Source of the DNA: Promethearchaeota archaeon
Lineage (GTDB): Archaea; Asgardarchaeota; Lokiarchaeia; Helarchaeales; RDOG01
Length of the DNA stretch: 64,000 bases
Direction of reading: 5' to 3'
Assembly: GCA_011365055.1 (NCBI GenBank)
Contig: RDOG01000003.1
Location: forward strand, 308,765-372,764
Shown: positions 52,701 to 54,892 of the stretch, piece after piece
Layout of the letters: each line of letters starts with the position of its first letter
Numbering within the stretch: the first letter of the stretch is position 1
The notes under the pieces: generated by a model
Told to the model about the DNA's origin: nothing
Seen by the model: only the letters and a program-made list of their open reading frames with translations
The model's database searches: none
Position numbers and translations under genes: made by a program

Positions 52701-53149
52701 TGATACCCGCAATACGTTGACACGATAGATGCGTTTTCCTCGTATAATTCTTTAAATCCACCCAATGGATCCAAGTACTGATCTAAAAGATCCGCATATT
52801 GATTCTTAGGTGCCACTATAGACATGCGTTGTGGGGCAAACATGACGAAGGTAAAAAATAAGACAAATAACATCATGATGCCAAAAAATTTAACCATTCG
52901 TTTTCCTTTCAAGTCGTAATAAAACACTATGATCCCTATTAAGAAAAATGAAGCTGATCCGAATCCAAATATTGAGAATCCCGCTAGCGTCCAGCCTTCA
53001 TACGTGTGCACATATGGTGTCATAACAAAATAAAAATTTATATATAAACCAAACATGATGCCCCATATTCCAAATTGTAATGCATATTGATAAACTTTCC
53101 ATTTAGTATCTGATTTTTCATTCTTTTTACTTTTACTTGAATTCTTCAT
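22733..53149 (-). CDS. Giant (about 10,138-residue) membrane-anchored surface protein with LamG-like domains
   Basis: One uninterrupted frame of 30.4 kb. I start at ATG 53149 (MKNSSKSKK), not at the ATG at 53224, because a TATA box at 53195-53204 lies between them and an AAGGAG sits nine bases before 53149. Residues 22-42, 53-78 and 88-105 are transmembrane helices, with two more near 522-570. The loop 105-520 carries N-x-S/T sequons, consistent with an outside location. Residues about 650-2300 are soluble, sequon-poor and unrecognised. From about 2330 the chain is beta-rich with dense sequons. It contains about nine LamG/concanavalin-like domains, two glutamine-amidotransferase-like segments (near 2720-2810 and 8644-8741), a discoidin-like segment (near 7000-7100), PA14-like or lectin-like segments (near 5807-5875 and 8440-8530), and a Gly/Ala-rich hydrophobic C-terminal region (from about 9780). 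The most likely role is adhesion or carbohydrate binding at the cell surface. The ends suggest anchoring at both termini. Confidence 0.85.
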   Translation of the reverse strand: MKNSSKSKKNEKSDTKWKVYQYALQFGIWGIMFGLYINFYFVMTPYVHTYEGWTLAGFSIFGFGSASFFLIGIIVFYYDLKGKRMVKFFGIMMLFVLFFTFVMFAPQRMSIVAPKNQYADLLDQYLDPLGGFKELYEENASIVSTYCGYHALSSEDLEKVDMELMLDYLQYLTYHGFKETRVGTGEIPNIINCYLVADLLSKLPEGKKFLQANMDLFVEFISIESTYDFLATLREGKQTVLTRENLFRDHLEMRFYALKTMQILLGDQFGEFLSNLSLNFGLSHDVQASAGKIKLSWDSETPYYQNDVILGMDVNDMYYVSELMALVMNVTYREFDMSHTLMTRIFNLDELTNKLLSEVEFNEQGCYKLKDKQASNAMRMTLVVTKTLSNLHRLDRVDARLILNYMAAQQVNDTFMVVDEQNLYEMALLQYTESSDYEEKEPTLFQIGDGDDSAFGILQSTYQAKMIEKVFADYEKRSHGLIKVAPQTIVINGSIDTIYEYYEEGDSKVRTSTVPIAPQQAIDLITLFVIMIIAMMLVISFVLSKGKTEAWLLIVVELMSIFAATGGIMFGDHVITGGNELEMMANLELEGASLTAASYRQENLFSMIQYLQSVMNPAQGPALPQIPSVPTIQQPVGDGDANQELSPQSQRYGSDVGDVESVKYTGVQRFFDYVRLKSPTQNKVFDMDLMRTRFYEEYKTMDTNLRQEKFEDWRSNVDNVRELGGTTTVGFLTTPKSVGDVLKNLNVDVLDRTSIQNKLNAKMEKYFETCKDNDGHFRTVGTELSRLEEEINALVSALSLQDEGYTLVKEAFGNNINDFQKYGFSVELVEKTGRVVGVFSSSTSSGLVDAKILSQEPEGKIGQSPIFVKKPFSITFGVDEMDCSLSSIKGNKIQQDDVLKEYIKLIYSKDAKTGSEQNRGHFILNLAGESTSLKKFLGELREVGRSLPELVVLGNLRIEDDWALSLITKYFDPDEGVANAFGMLRALPAFALSEKDGKVLHGLKDGVKKDGGYDARTLTNAQQYDEVIKILQKYKGKGLSENSFNALFKMYSKINEIIKKAGDEQGSLDATHGIIDQNKIVEGSDGITRTKKDTVMIELDFLKKEFEQAKIGLTGEVLAELEYIMIKELESKYLDGQLQIADRYKIDSVTPQVRDTGNGNAEDAYKLANSLSRAVWAKFCSENKNMQDIETDLKAKLGDCMNKHFEAQAELGIYSIRLGEDMAHVDLSDEGLILKYEDGKNTYLMYAAERYTFNQDDSRSGFGQVQLVVIRKPDNEGYTKEELKENVVQSFNLLVTKHSEMDQSQLGFNAALKLLKVLSDRADVQELDSRSERVSVVSSTQNRRYNDFQKISVFFERELFGQPDKLYKYLSQYDGTLIGSMYFNGKNYVIAQSFDEKHGTIYSTESKATRPISLEHLANNFIKETATVTKQENTWVLSTQVEEGKIEVKIGENKKITLTVNGDRLNEKEYTIKILGTDGRPLKTIDISNVPKELLKNRNGKRIELTKNSEIAIEYLKFCDIVPEFDAAGNVIAIRLINFKQSNELTLEKLLLATGNVQRTRDGSWIVKENDQVTRLIQEIEYLQRQCELEKSRYDQPGTDVSNKRYTKFQEIESNDQHRFSLMSNVLDANKPWIVARLWDLWRDAPNDKLKKLYKDYIDHFDEYAMKGKRIKINREYYMGQGKYEVDTYGNVLEAGSTKPYWDGRYIVRFYDAEGKIALDGNYNKLEFESMTYGVTTRQEAKSTASSIKASMFHKKTSQEDGTTVIKKGGNIYHCLRTLTYIDGKLIVVPLVGGGSSQMLVDTNGEDGPDAIREGSWINHNTLYYRNVQSMDIRDLMEYPEFKQLFRDLCGGVQDPSKVLTLQIELASDGEQVQKNYLIQEESDQFRVEDYGFGLGILCEMKEEQGKYYTTWMGDEYEVKIKSTDGTQDIPVTKQFFDAFSRNAEPKTSLKFFVFDDFGTNANFKAILAKYQNVQDLLSPIKKRLQEVINKYGIDPISGDKVTEIEETVVKVVNQILNSYKEPIKKEDESKFQNFGDILKLSSLFKEVKSIKSSGEGLQFKKNDLNGISEAIMRVLYETYASHALTDGRILITPQMSYRPGRKGVKDLYKNVLIEIYDNSAKESLKIKSILDWIEFTKNPTQNAFLTQKEYRGWSLKEKRGIKSGIWSVVEEMFKDKLQVIKEHKHANEYGKYIEKVLGIDNLDSKNIFELWTLADIGLNFQKFSNEITQIREQGFYIDAQGNEISCIRYESYKYRTNSYYEDVINSQQNQVVKTPIGKFEYEKFKQDVLIPMVESITRFVWTFNIIYHALSKCPAISEHEAELLEQLTSLTLTYNAEQLEIEHQYGDALITSTVDMWPMYLLNDTSYQDTLNVSDEDYGTIEETVARSIALQAVLEDKWNYQVDLLDDWEFDYNATYGEMDGIDLAFNDEYRADNLIVLNDQRSQDLLLNMRNGELLQSFQAPRTVTIDAIQMPFFFENPYNGTFLDPIGYSLYYQGQKLGDGEFNLQGFENMTDDSDLLMGFLDTPVELQANQTYEIRIEKNNNPVLVYTYTCVHDDNSYLGTVTLRTDADGDIPLDGELCINLHEYDIEPQGYFYTALRLGAGRMVNGTLQIIGNHTALTDRNGDSVINGTDLILRLEQESTSLFNKYPTWNLQEKYRKFYVSAFIFENATGEHEFKINETCSAYWNQTEFYNSTVITKEILVTGAPVNSMKSLDELNVPIRIYSTTYEPAMTVAMELGLQGFEDVEFVDNEGILRTLQTSKGILMICGGVVPAEIFENGQNLVETFLKNGGQLLWNSEGIRPFEYVLKDGIVYPFASYFSQEFQDYIYGKQYNSFTDDFESYQDQTFLYNEYEVTNGIYNITLALRHGKDESQGLDVKEFGEIKKTFDTLYKGIFELDVKIAANASARLEFMHQNNKVSVWIGSDTLTVGTGTASINLYLDEGYHHVTLAFCENSDQADSIDTYLDGVFHSKAPYGGTISSLIIKSLSNESVYLDNLDLQETMDESYPSGFTPSDYVFGESYDLNDLVSIDGATLDLGDQIKETVDINGTYYSSINFDFGQELYGEDYESWTNITLDTLYDCMKAFGWTTVNGSNGPFYDQGTKYYQLANGTNTAIQISPDQDAGMAVKFSEPVNQLTFSFDGGIDDAATHYVGAYSFYSDDNHAHPDGFYVTESTGCSLQVMDEVGGHGKVVELNDTSSSTNCGMYQTFDSQAKGSLEFWVRTTDDTKDFYCNLFGDGQGTPVITFGINAQYFSYYTTSWQPITTSDPNTWYAIRIDWDCAIDQFDVTIGSTTYSDLAFRNTNTNGADKIMFNTASGYANYKIYIDAYDYSWETSYAKDRIKQHVSSSVEHLIGQVHEIDALELSSFEYDEVSTSLYLDQFVIEDITDGNNTYMVELSRTLQPDKIYLIHFPNLSIHDPCIQFYQGVISENVSLYQDGQVINAGIYLNASYVNDPIDRLLDYVELYNTSTFTVNVTAGNAYQVILNLQNGFKLSAEDACGEEALEAGFYDYTKGDLDMITYSFEKVVTGNVLNITIGPYLADTVRLQTIALVPQMKVFNFTLPEHAMNARILSILSPMNNEASKLNFYVKDHVHDSWVDMDEFLVQGQASTFINVNDTYRWEIGYLENYLSDNNLSIAISPVIGVNDSVSFDLFKVESMSFDPDEYKREFASFGELTALGAIYTTELSIPGIILTEDTVLESLLNYEVTCPVDLTTLPEGAEVHAKNDELAIGDSVTIPLKQGSFSVINTGPDIPYEIMLSNLLTVLTGTVLEDAFESMQDEWIDRQESSLDVQEDTVEDFSVIKKDVDDDGKDDFTIYLNGQLVELRTNLTAGPMFDVNGLDANLKISINQSDYTTVENIVQTDHVTSTLVQFLITLTGALGVAAYVQLTIWDSGVIELDLAMEDQVTSQVELEVMMESAEHVVEKEDWLLMARSGGLGISLFSHDAELSTCETMENDTVLKLVNCSKAFLLSQEFSEQVLNGNLHPFSQVESMETSGAIGPWLALSADYIDLNVSSYLFEKDSLVSINDGMHAWNAWDPGQAAAHVTSVELINATDAGQNFACWLETDDYYYDGDVMYGTLEASGSFSVIFNYTLDTITSAKNLLFYLDFGACWHDASQNITIEIYNETSDNYVKIFEDGQDASYPWFEDVIDLGEQFSDYIRNSKNVTIKLTAPVNAKSELLILDQFHLVANVLVQQEDQDYVFGYNGYKMLGRILDNSTLNVPVNTTFVTFSAKMTGSGNASFIVNVTESSSMKSISLFTRSSEWTTFTFNLWELFGNAGNLTAFGFEKEGPGYLLFDEFSIYTLTYNDSVVLMPNGTWDVALGSLGTYNLNRSVNTIVNATIPINRTMMVFEAEILFSGTANVTLSFNHEGTHQDVVLGTVDLDNEEDALLFVSNISRVIKVNLSGANIDNITISGTLHSASMFSMKWMRGYQTLPDRMFDPISITENSVILSANDFYVVSNEINYPSVFFQVYALTQFSAGNYTFIPMKEGMTDFNFWIHGEKNPIQVYLEEGIYPIMVEFVTDESYCNFFGLKYLRNNFIISETQNGTITKYEGLGPFAFENINCELKELNITIPESALDFQINIASGFSSLVGSSNNVAIGDSMITTNVAGHYKGFESFYYDTIGTDPSHTLWSLFQPGEPTTTDVKVIAELDGHKNVMELWDNYIYEGPYAERLFGSAKSSGTAEWWARMDENAGESAYMDLMDTSAYHKCRLFFDTDGWIKALDGYTTILIQTYSADEWYYFKLDWWDENQISKFNLTINGKFQGKYNCFNTAPACVPDRIKFSTSIADTDQYFWVDSIDFSWVTQYREGRSKELLDCSGYYISQVINWDEAKNIIAAGANDFEPSNTEIDVYVSDSIGGYDNWIPVVQYVRDSVQHVKFKVVLSNTNATLLPEFYEVMFNTPLNLTDAIIQAGTWSDPRNLFTANRTVTEISLNYGIDSHANENEQEFTDLFISEQWSSDTLINHDIIPKKNHKIYDFETDELGNNPSEWNIYETSPEYVEVFQDTGVRGKVVKMYSQAGGTSWKPELGKYLFSQDIMRGQMNGSIEFYFKAAQTTGHVEAFCYDKDLGMARAYWWIHFKNDGTVWFNYKSTYGNNWYEIQTNCGTYDTEWHHYKVAWDYNGHGNDNFNNISFYMDGSLKKSGSNWRVDDLDGLEYFYIAERDTSLTQTWYVDEINFVDGSHWNDRAEYAENVATIKASGADLSSYLCNLDASGHVIPEITMFVTPGGVISKNLHLKNMKVTIKYIETSHPTYSTLTGHFAGAESFLDEDPGMSIPSGWVFFNSSSANLLPNCNTEIISSFNSHKNVLQVYDNNATGMVDLRYDLPEAAPHGAVEFWIAADDVSHYERLAEFGLMDGYENTDIGTRLAFFQDDMSVWHATGDPYIVDYCEAGAWYHVKFTFACDDSNHDGNGKFQFSVYVDGVRHGPYDFKYDIDNVSVFRVSTWNSYDMDVHSYIDGIDWSWAPGYYEGRNKDLELDAIEYITLAGHYQGAESFFNEIAGINIPDGWTFFNSSSYTLLPNSKTEIISSFNSHENVLQVYDNNATGAVDLRYNFTEPVTHGAVEFWIAADSVYTYERLCQVQLLSGTATITDIKYVSNYFACWDGNVPGDVTILTGCTSNTWYHVKLTFACDTSNYDGNPQYHYTCYINGNYEGQFKFATISVQEITTIRIRTWGERALDANTFIDAIDWSWAPGYNDGRNKEVSFYGETDYMELAMDYLAIPEVSMSSLLFETDQLLFGTYYDEQFVRRVNYPITWELFDGNFNQLVDGDPPGYCYGYAFTSVFAEEDQVIYLNISHDGVMKVFLNGKLIHEEYDPTIHASIVPAFLKTGINYFLIKAGVASENYKIDNWNVAVQFLDVNQEQPINFKTLLQLPYHDQYHDDLLVTNVSEEGQFEGNFTWCEDSVGESPAGWIDCDEVSSTVTSVVASHDGHEKVIHMSDNSTTNLCGMSRYQGEKGQSGVYEFWMYFTDHDYIQIALVEYLNGEVQWGNEIYFYFADQWRYYNGSYHDLYFANGTAALRGTNTWNRVKIVYNTTDHWEMYLACDDQEYQQLHDQYNSSILSFWGTPTNLDYSGFYTTNDAYTDLYIDSIDHDDAPGYYDNRIGTLNYHCEEVNDTSAYVMMDVEQVNSQGMIKVSWNFEEDVIDQVEQVIVKVDDLVYLNTTDWNVSSHIIEGLEAMTHACVIEYAIGSAWYKIGKNIDVMRKENMLIDHTPSMHEVWSPDSLISRFFIKNETIMDKTWNLGIQVWNNSMFCLKTNSTLDLTVKFILNNGMNITKNWAPDNESTILLGLFDTISWNEEIVIESIQVQSLEPVTIKEMTIKEGITITNTSSGNIKIAEDSSDLFSIAKIGEHASIEISTALSVSKNDVLMALKVPENSELIIQFELDGLLSLNLIDGESLSINDEKDSWYHNMTLQSTDFKYWVFDVEALFYRLRQQHYHYMCGASVITKITLINNGTNPIFLRGIKQVPKKLTIIDNEILLDGEEKNIIYGFASGSMGSYMIANPDTYQEEELLWQLEGTVFSMPSENPEGFLFYENNTGEFLEFYNDLKLLSANFTNVNTTHVYTINSTDITLDLSNLARDQVVIEVEGTVTFYNNSIISGEIIGRNENDAWQVIDRFSLRENGTWFMSADLSGFDGRYLKSIGMRFFETIGNQSVSHDIYMLNFTLTNKPVTNILTTYNWPTFGLKLEKDGILYDEFLLTDTGNLRVFNSILNSSFNETLLVRTAYLFDDLKVKDQIYLNITGDASIIRTFIDLQDEAVSISQLNTEFGITLKGTNNSAFDIGIVDEWLDHFDLVNSTKLVFAYLTQIERSSIIVNETYHVYKQVMYPSMTGVELFQLDDLAIVFLDGWIAGIVGFDDEYNLTVTNIEELWHSLEFVKWKVEYTSDKLNLTEWLTAYRDGTLHVIREVTWTNTSETVNLSMFDVNVAPYYHNISEGLDRVFLNNGFGSGVGVSNITFGNLTTPHVFLTKKGVLYNYSSYKNTNFANKTIDNLNNTYWEPNDSNPFIVLDMGGDYLFKEVQLVIPSATPYNLSCVIMDEDQNYVQGYYMEGVDNQSITIDLEHVLGRFLKILTNTSIYEIYPVLIDNSISIEIQWNPNQNDTINSSAYFFFGKEYNFLNTKAQFPFTTYLDDFESSLTSEDGHYLGNYTWYDDTDDPDWDSIYENNAYIDIIAEKSGHKKVVKFEDTSATSGNFAYMDKYYDSMTTFEFEYWLYIESLNGQFYWRFGDSDNNPCSFAKYTSTYYRFWDTADKDLYYQNGTKAATHLGSWNRYKFEVNTTGGYYIWYVFEISTNDWISFYEDSGGSDNHLQFYNGVPIDIQTIRLLGSDTGTCKFYLDSFDITDDEEYYEHRIADLKQIYGYTPQWSNYILISDNHKVYEGLTSGNFVPASNNYLPTQNQYLTLSEHDLVSARLQGNGYQNVEVGTEYNSVNKTLIINSTAGDYISKIATIHQCHEVFVELPIYNSSLPTVNFTVNENNNLEINVLTNQSSILYQAIPADWILQGEVNNFTIEGELELFQLDGVNNSNTQYFDGSTCECIDDLIIKITCRNDTVYGFEFNYSQDPTGHYDGKYSFTHDPIGSIPDGWEHYSSYPETKHSYISVINEMDGHKKVVELTSNKGTGIDMWNPGLIKTVSDKYTGTWEFWISFDDINNNWEVFGYQNAMIQGFFWLNAEPDGDLYFNYKNTYDAGSWAADNNYLCDYEPDKWYHVKIWWDVDDGDTMNGQIKMWLDGVLKVDASDFVVMDGGGLRSFYFGSRISNVGKMYVDAVDFSWEDEYHDNRNKELISGNGTVRIVNLPSYLDDGMKEHVLHDYCTEWHSWSLNLDTIMHEQVELLDAPVYWGNLSFFVNESIFDCNASLDLFQIHEYVSITPLTIKARPVVKTDEVVVAGIDTTVIEEDFSSFDAGKWIPYEWDDNGEGMIHQDLSLNTSDIAGTVEGKLRIQASEKYQLNTSRYSSSTTFWNEKDGSGGEITDLAEAEGRDTVVRMKKTSNPVTGSPYLISNDINVQYMNEGKIIQEFWIYPYQTTSTFYLINYAKKDVDNETNSFCVQFIADSTRYFKLGYFTSYQSWGETRTLQAYSANQWYHIRLEYSMHAGNQNFIKVYVNKILRHDDTDLYSQYDAHLSCRWFYFSSLNGEFLIDGYDEPVDDTYYDYRNTAPGTLGLKLNKSISRSDGPVEISVNLQGTDAGYAYSSLIISSATDTVPSLSEHAIRILGRSVTSTQLRLFTWLNNGTKNNWELVYEGESCQATDSIKILIQQDQLYLYKNSVLATVIRVPENLGDQISVSLQFDWLNNFSRALWAEFDNFNVKQLTSKYYMTDFISSSTEPLFYGGEKVNENLIVGGVLQTYAHDELAFSYGYDLARLSTISGNYLTFQDGFYPVKTRLMATHDKLKAGTEEGEVVLASAVAGYDDWQDALKAAYRKYFVSQFAVNTSGYYNFTLWTPAGGSNKTIDLLHDAMARIYVDGVDVSCDYEHDNTLFTEEPNYMKKYHVSIYLEKGVHQLAIRLVELPDVLKACQSFGGDPDNFRDAFFSLAVTSADPFTIETFLPQHGRMVGYLYDPRYINNSRGFGYYEDMLASRQQAEYAKSYLSLQTGKNAFVAGAEAMKQYMLRDIFTAVVDNSEGIRVMSPYPTYVTGHCIMTSDLLPDVLAQAWIDTDENPADVQAIPYDYSAVESFLDAGANIYVSGDRPFHRVVHEDGTTSSATDFLLGVEKVLDVDYSTFFINNGAREDYYVAPFNGENDFTFKFANGPGAGISNVFEASSSATIDVDPDPGTWSGTPVGSPLTYYELTHRNDGYMEIYRSGNNYKDKDTYFELLPGEITSIYMNWMSCHASFSTIYRYQFYELFEFERYDTKQDKNDVQGSQYMGIYYPDDPNYRWNAYPDSGIVTNIAWEGQPTATELLATPWYSDPIVINTSISKTDMLFKIQFDPTVQIWTQYWPLQWKLKNNSYGFQGRMEYEISQDHYFTWIQNEPIEFRMEAAYFGNLELVKFPGSSNLAGLNATVTIWDVSYMEEEIYEGEMQFIEEGGDVVLSFLGLEEPLWMDGKHCYKVKIVPKTTDNSVKLKYAVNRAGITKDNMDTDLWKHVIPLNVKIQSVYDAGEYNPTEIGNKFLPEGLITDDFDPVHALSVAAAMLGENRQCINFYKHGNRDYSGTTVPVLVQSNQGYGGFFGYGLSTEISKSHLNNSYLLGFLLQDVLLFDLNERFSFKVENSIQNLQKKLLGYDVIEWDPLVSWGMSYSTWFANGKLPMSIDGYTKPLGSNDPKLQVRDDMSDYIFLEGFLNPDETRNNAHLSWSGNQGELFSFKTSIDNDEEPNGVLDSFPSEAIEYNQYWGFIPMPGIQNFLTFKGFNQEVFNPIPWYLTEAQFETVVENLSYFNVTDGFRQIYLDDENNRYYWDASASKMKLYDIYISIWLSVMATYMIEMRKIEELYSCNLNIYESNAILDCPGLIEEWKHQSINILTGDLIWYYEVVNGTSSDQLQDIKNGFSYLLPTITRKNFRYTEHPETGQIVKQNKWGADWYEKSYYPNYEAVSPYYSDACPIWQEEYIYDYLRQGKMTEFEFGLKYGTSRNYQDYLTDFETRSQYEDWVNWTDWNDEVEYRIPTQEDIAWETNDFKGSLTRYPVLHLTDFQFDLVLSDPELSALESKGTDKIKLEIQVHDFRGSILNMSEEIYFYQLFKDKSVHFSFEHLENIEIYNSHNLYSDQALSTLEESRLPYIVIKVHARQDGEYRLIDLMYEAIPLVEDETYSDRISNIWHGVELQQKQSAGSAGALIGATIQVIAGVVMIVSGIACAAFVPGFGIPAFIGLTTMGWDQILYGIQGIMNYDSITRHGEFSSVDVTKFNFWQNVAWGVGATVIGLSVGIASGWTQELDWEHAYQQFDYYDMASGLRKSEAKALSGLLGSTIDMAKMVALFGWNPMGGSKGTVTTTKNLFGKVIIDSTGKLSIMGKFGTVMSKLFNNKVINMIKGFAMDFGASRNALTLDDMFMVAGQVVMLGLNKLTKFLNARYNRVLDAAKDTTTSLGFRVASSGMTTFAQSTVGKFMTNTKILVKGMTIATVFAFRHFDYVLIKMSPCETMDDVFKCMWIDSEAAKGPLYLFAITNNFVFQPIFSYLGV
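28630..43700 (-). repeat. About nine LamG-like domain copies within the giant protein
   Basis: Each unit is about 200-230 residues. It opens with D..G..P.GW and a GH..V....D block. It has a central WY/W.R strand with a following (Y)xDG or equivalent, and closes with a shared signature of the type (V/I)D..(D/W)(S/F)(W)....Y...R. Approximate spans are 43100-43700, 38660-39290, 37530-38200, 36670-37345, 36020-36650, 34790-35440, 31040-31720, 29760-30420 and 28630-29350. The closing signature reads for example IDWSWAPGYYEGRN (about 36700), IDHDDAPGYYDNRI (about 34810) and VDFSWEDEYHDNRN (about 29780). The call to LamG/concanavalin-A-like is by pattern. Confidence 0.65.
36020..37345 (-). repeat. 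Recent tandem duplication of one LamG-like domain (period 687 bp)
   Basis: Two adjacent units share a run of more than 30 identical bases (the stretch starting TTGCATTATTATCG at 36469 and again at 37156) and near-identical protein blocks (AVEFWIAAD, YERL, DWSWAPGY, GRNK). The offset is 687 bp, exactly 229 codons. The other LamG-like copies are far more diverged. Confidence 0.8.
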
Positions 53150-53194
53150 GTCAAAAAACTCCTTAGAAAGGATTCGGAAATTTACTTCACGCGA

Positions 53195-53204
53195 ATTTAT
53201 ATAT
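53195..53204 (-). promoter_or_regulatory. TATA box of the giant gene
   Basis: On the minus strand the sequence reads ATATATAAATT. The predicted start about 25 bases downstream is near 53170, just before the SD AAGGAG (53159-53164) and the ATG at 53149. Confidence 0.65.
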
Positions 53205-53469
53205 GAAAACTTACCATACAACATCTTCCTGAAATGCTATAAAAAAGCCGAGGGGGCACGATGCCACTACGTTTGCGCAATTCCAGCCGAAAGTAATTTA
53301 AGCATGAATCATGGTAATAATTGTTAGAGTATATTTCAATGATAACCAGTAAACTGTTAGTGATGGTCACAAGCGAAGAATATTTCAAGCTTCATAATAA
53401 TGTAAATGCAAGGGATGACCATCAGGATCTTGCACGTTAGGAAATAAAAAAAGTTGTGGGTGCGTCAAA

Positions 53470-54708
53470 TTGGTGGATATAATTATAAAAGATCTTGAAG
53501 CAGAAGAATTAGATTTGGATCATCGCCGTATAGAAAGAATTTCTGACATTAAAGGGCTAGATAGGATGCAGAACTTGCAAGAACTGACAATCGCTGACAA
53601 TTTCATTACCAAAATTTCTGGTCTAGACAATTTAATTAACTTGAGAAGTTTAACCATCGCGGGAAATCCCGTAAAAAATTTTGTAGGATTAGAAAACTTA
53701 CCCAAGTTAGAATTCATCAATGCGAATGCTTGCCGCGTTTCAAGTTTAAAAGGCTTGAAATCTTTAGAAAAGTTAAAAATGATATTCTTATACGATAACA
53801 AGATTTCTACAATCTCCAATTTAGATGATTTAAAAAGCTTAGAAAGGTTAGATCTAGCTTCTAATAACATAAAAGAAATAAGTGGATTAAATAATTTAAA
53901 AAATCTAAAAGACCTATCGCTAAATGGCAATAAAATTCCTGAGATTAAGAATCTTGAAGGGTTGTCTAACTTAAAATCCTTGGATTTAAGTTGGAATCAA
54001 ATTAATGAGATTAAAGGGCTTGATAAGCTACAAAGCTTGGAAAATTTAGAATTGAGAGGGAACAAAATCAAAAAAATGACGGGTCTTTCCTCATTAAAGA
54101 ACCTTCAACATCTAGATCTATTGGCTAATGAGATCACTGATATAGAGGGGTTAGATGACCTAGAGAACTTAAAGACTCTTATATTATGTTTCAATAAAAT
54201 CACAAAAATAAAAGGGTTAGAATCTCTTAAAAACCTAGAAATATTGGACCTCGCTAATTTTAGAAGAAGTCCCATGCCAGGAGATGAACCATACGATGGG
54301 TTCGACAATAATAACGAAATTACCGAAATAAGTGGTCTGGATGAATTAATTAATTTAAAGGGATTATATTTGACCAAAAATCAGATTAATGAAATTAAAG
54401 GCTTATACTCCTTGATTAAGTTGGAGAGGTTGGATCTCGCTGAAAATTCAATCACCGTGATAAAAGGATTAGATAACTTAACACGTTTAAAAAAACTCTA
54501 TCTCGAGGGTAACAAGATCACGAACATAAGAGGGCTTGAAAATTTACAATTGCTTGAGGTGTTAGATTTAGAACACAATCCCATTATTAAAAGCGAGTTG
54601 GAAATCATTAAAGATAATTCCAGATATTGTTACACAACTGCTAAAAAAGCTGTACAATATAGTAGAGAAATGAAACAAATTGAAGAAAATGAAGGCGTTA
54701 GCGTTTGA
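53470..54708 (+). CDS. Leucine-rich-repeat protein (SDS22-like)
   Basis: A 412-residue protein made almost wholly of about 15 leucine-rich repeats of 22 residues with the consensus L..L..L.L..N.I..I.GL..L. This is the SDS22/internalin type, common in Asgard archaea and eukaryotes for protein-protein binding. One unit (near residue 270) carries an insertion of about 20 residues (RRSPMPGDEPYDGFD). A charged C-terminal cap follows (SRYCYTTAKKAVQYSREMKQ). The start is TTG (53470) or GTG (53473); no ATG is available. There is no signal peptide or anchor, so it is cytosolic. A decayed paralogue and a Ras-like GTPase lie downstream, a pairing seen often enough in Asgard genomes to suggest GTPase regulation, but this is inference. 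Confidence 0.85.
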   Translation: MVDIIIKDLEAEELDLDHRRIERISDIKGLDRMQNLQELTIADNFITKISGLDNLINLRSLTIAGNPVKNFVGLENLPKLEFINANACRVSSLKGLKSLEKLKMIFLYDNKISTISNLDDLKSLERLDLASNNIKEISGLNNLKNLKDLSLNGNKIPEIKNLEGLSNLKSLDLSWNQINEIKGLDKLQSLENLELRGNKIKKMTGLSSLKNLQHLDLLANEITDIEGLDDLENLKTLILCFNKITKIKGLESLKNLEILDLANFRRSPMPGDEPYDGFDNNNEITEISGLDELINLKGLYLTKNQINEIKGLYSLIKLERLDLAENSITVIKGLDNLTRLKKLYLEGNKITNIRGLENLQLLEVLDLEHNPIIKSELEIIKDNSRYCYTTAKKAVQYSREMKQIEENEGVSV

Positions 54709-54892
54709 TACTTCGCTTAGGTCATTAAAACAATATAGAATTAATCCTTGAATTCTGCGTAGCTTCCTTCTTTCCCTTGGTCGTTACTGCAAGATACCCG
54801 TCTCAATATATTTTATTAACTTTTTAAAAATAAATCTTCCTTTGTTATATCATATTCAGAAATTGGTGCTAAAGCTTTGCATTTTATGATAA

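Noticed and set aside
22733..53149. Dozens of plus-strand ORFs of 60-200 codons inside the giant gene
   Set aside because: Antisense shadows of a strongly biased coding sequence; no motifs, no SD or TATA pattern, and the sense frame is unbroken.
53150..53224. Upstream ATG of the giant gene at 53224 (25 extra residues)
   Set aside because: A TATA box lies between it and the ATG at 53149, and AAGGAG precedes 53149 at proper distance; the extra residues would be 5' of the predicted transcript start.
53520..53930. Minus-strand 136-residue ORF opposite the LRR gene
   Set aside because: Shadow of the 22-residue LRR periodicity on the other strand.
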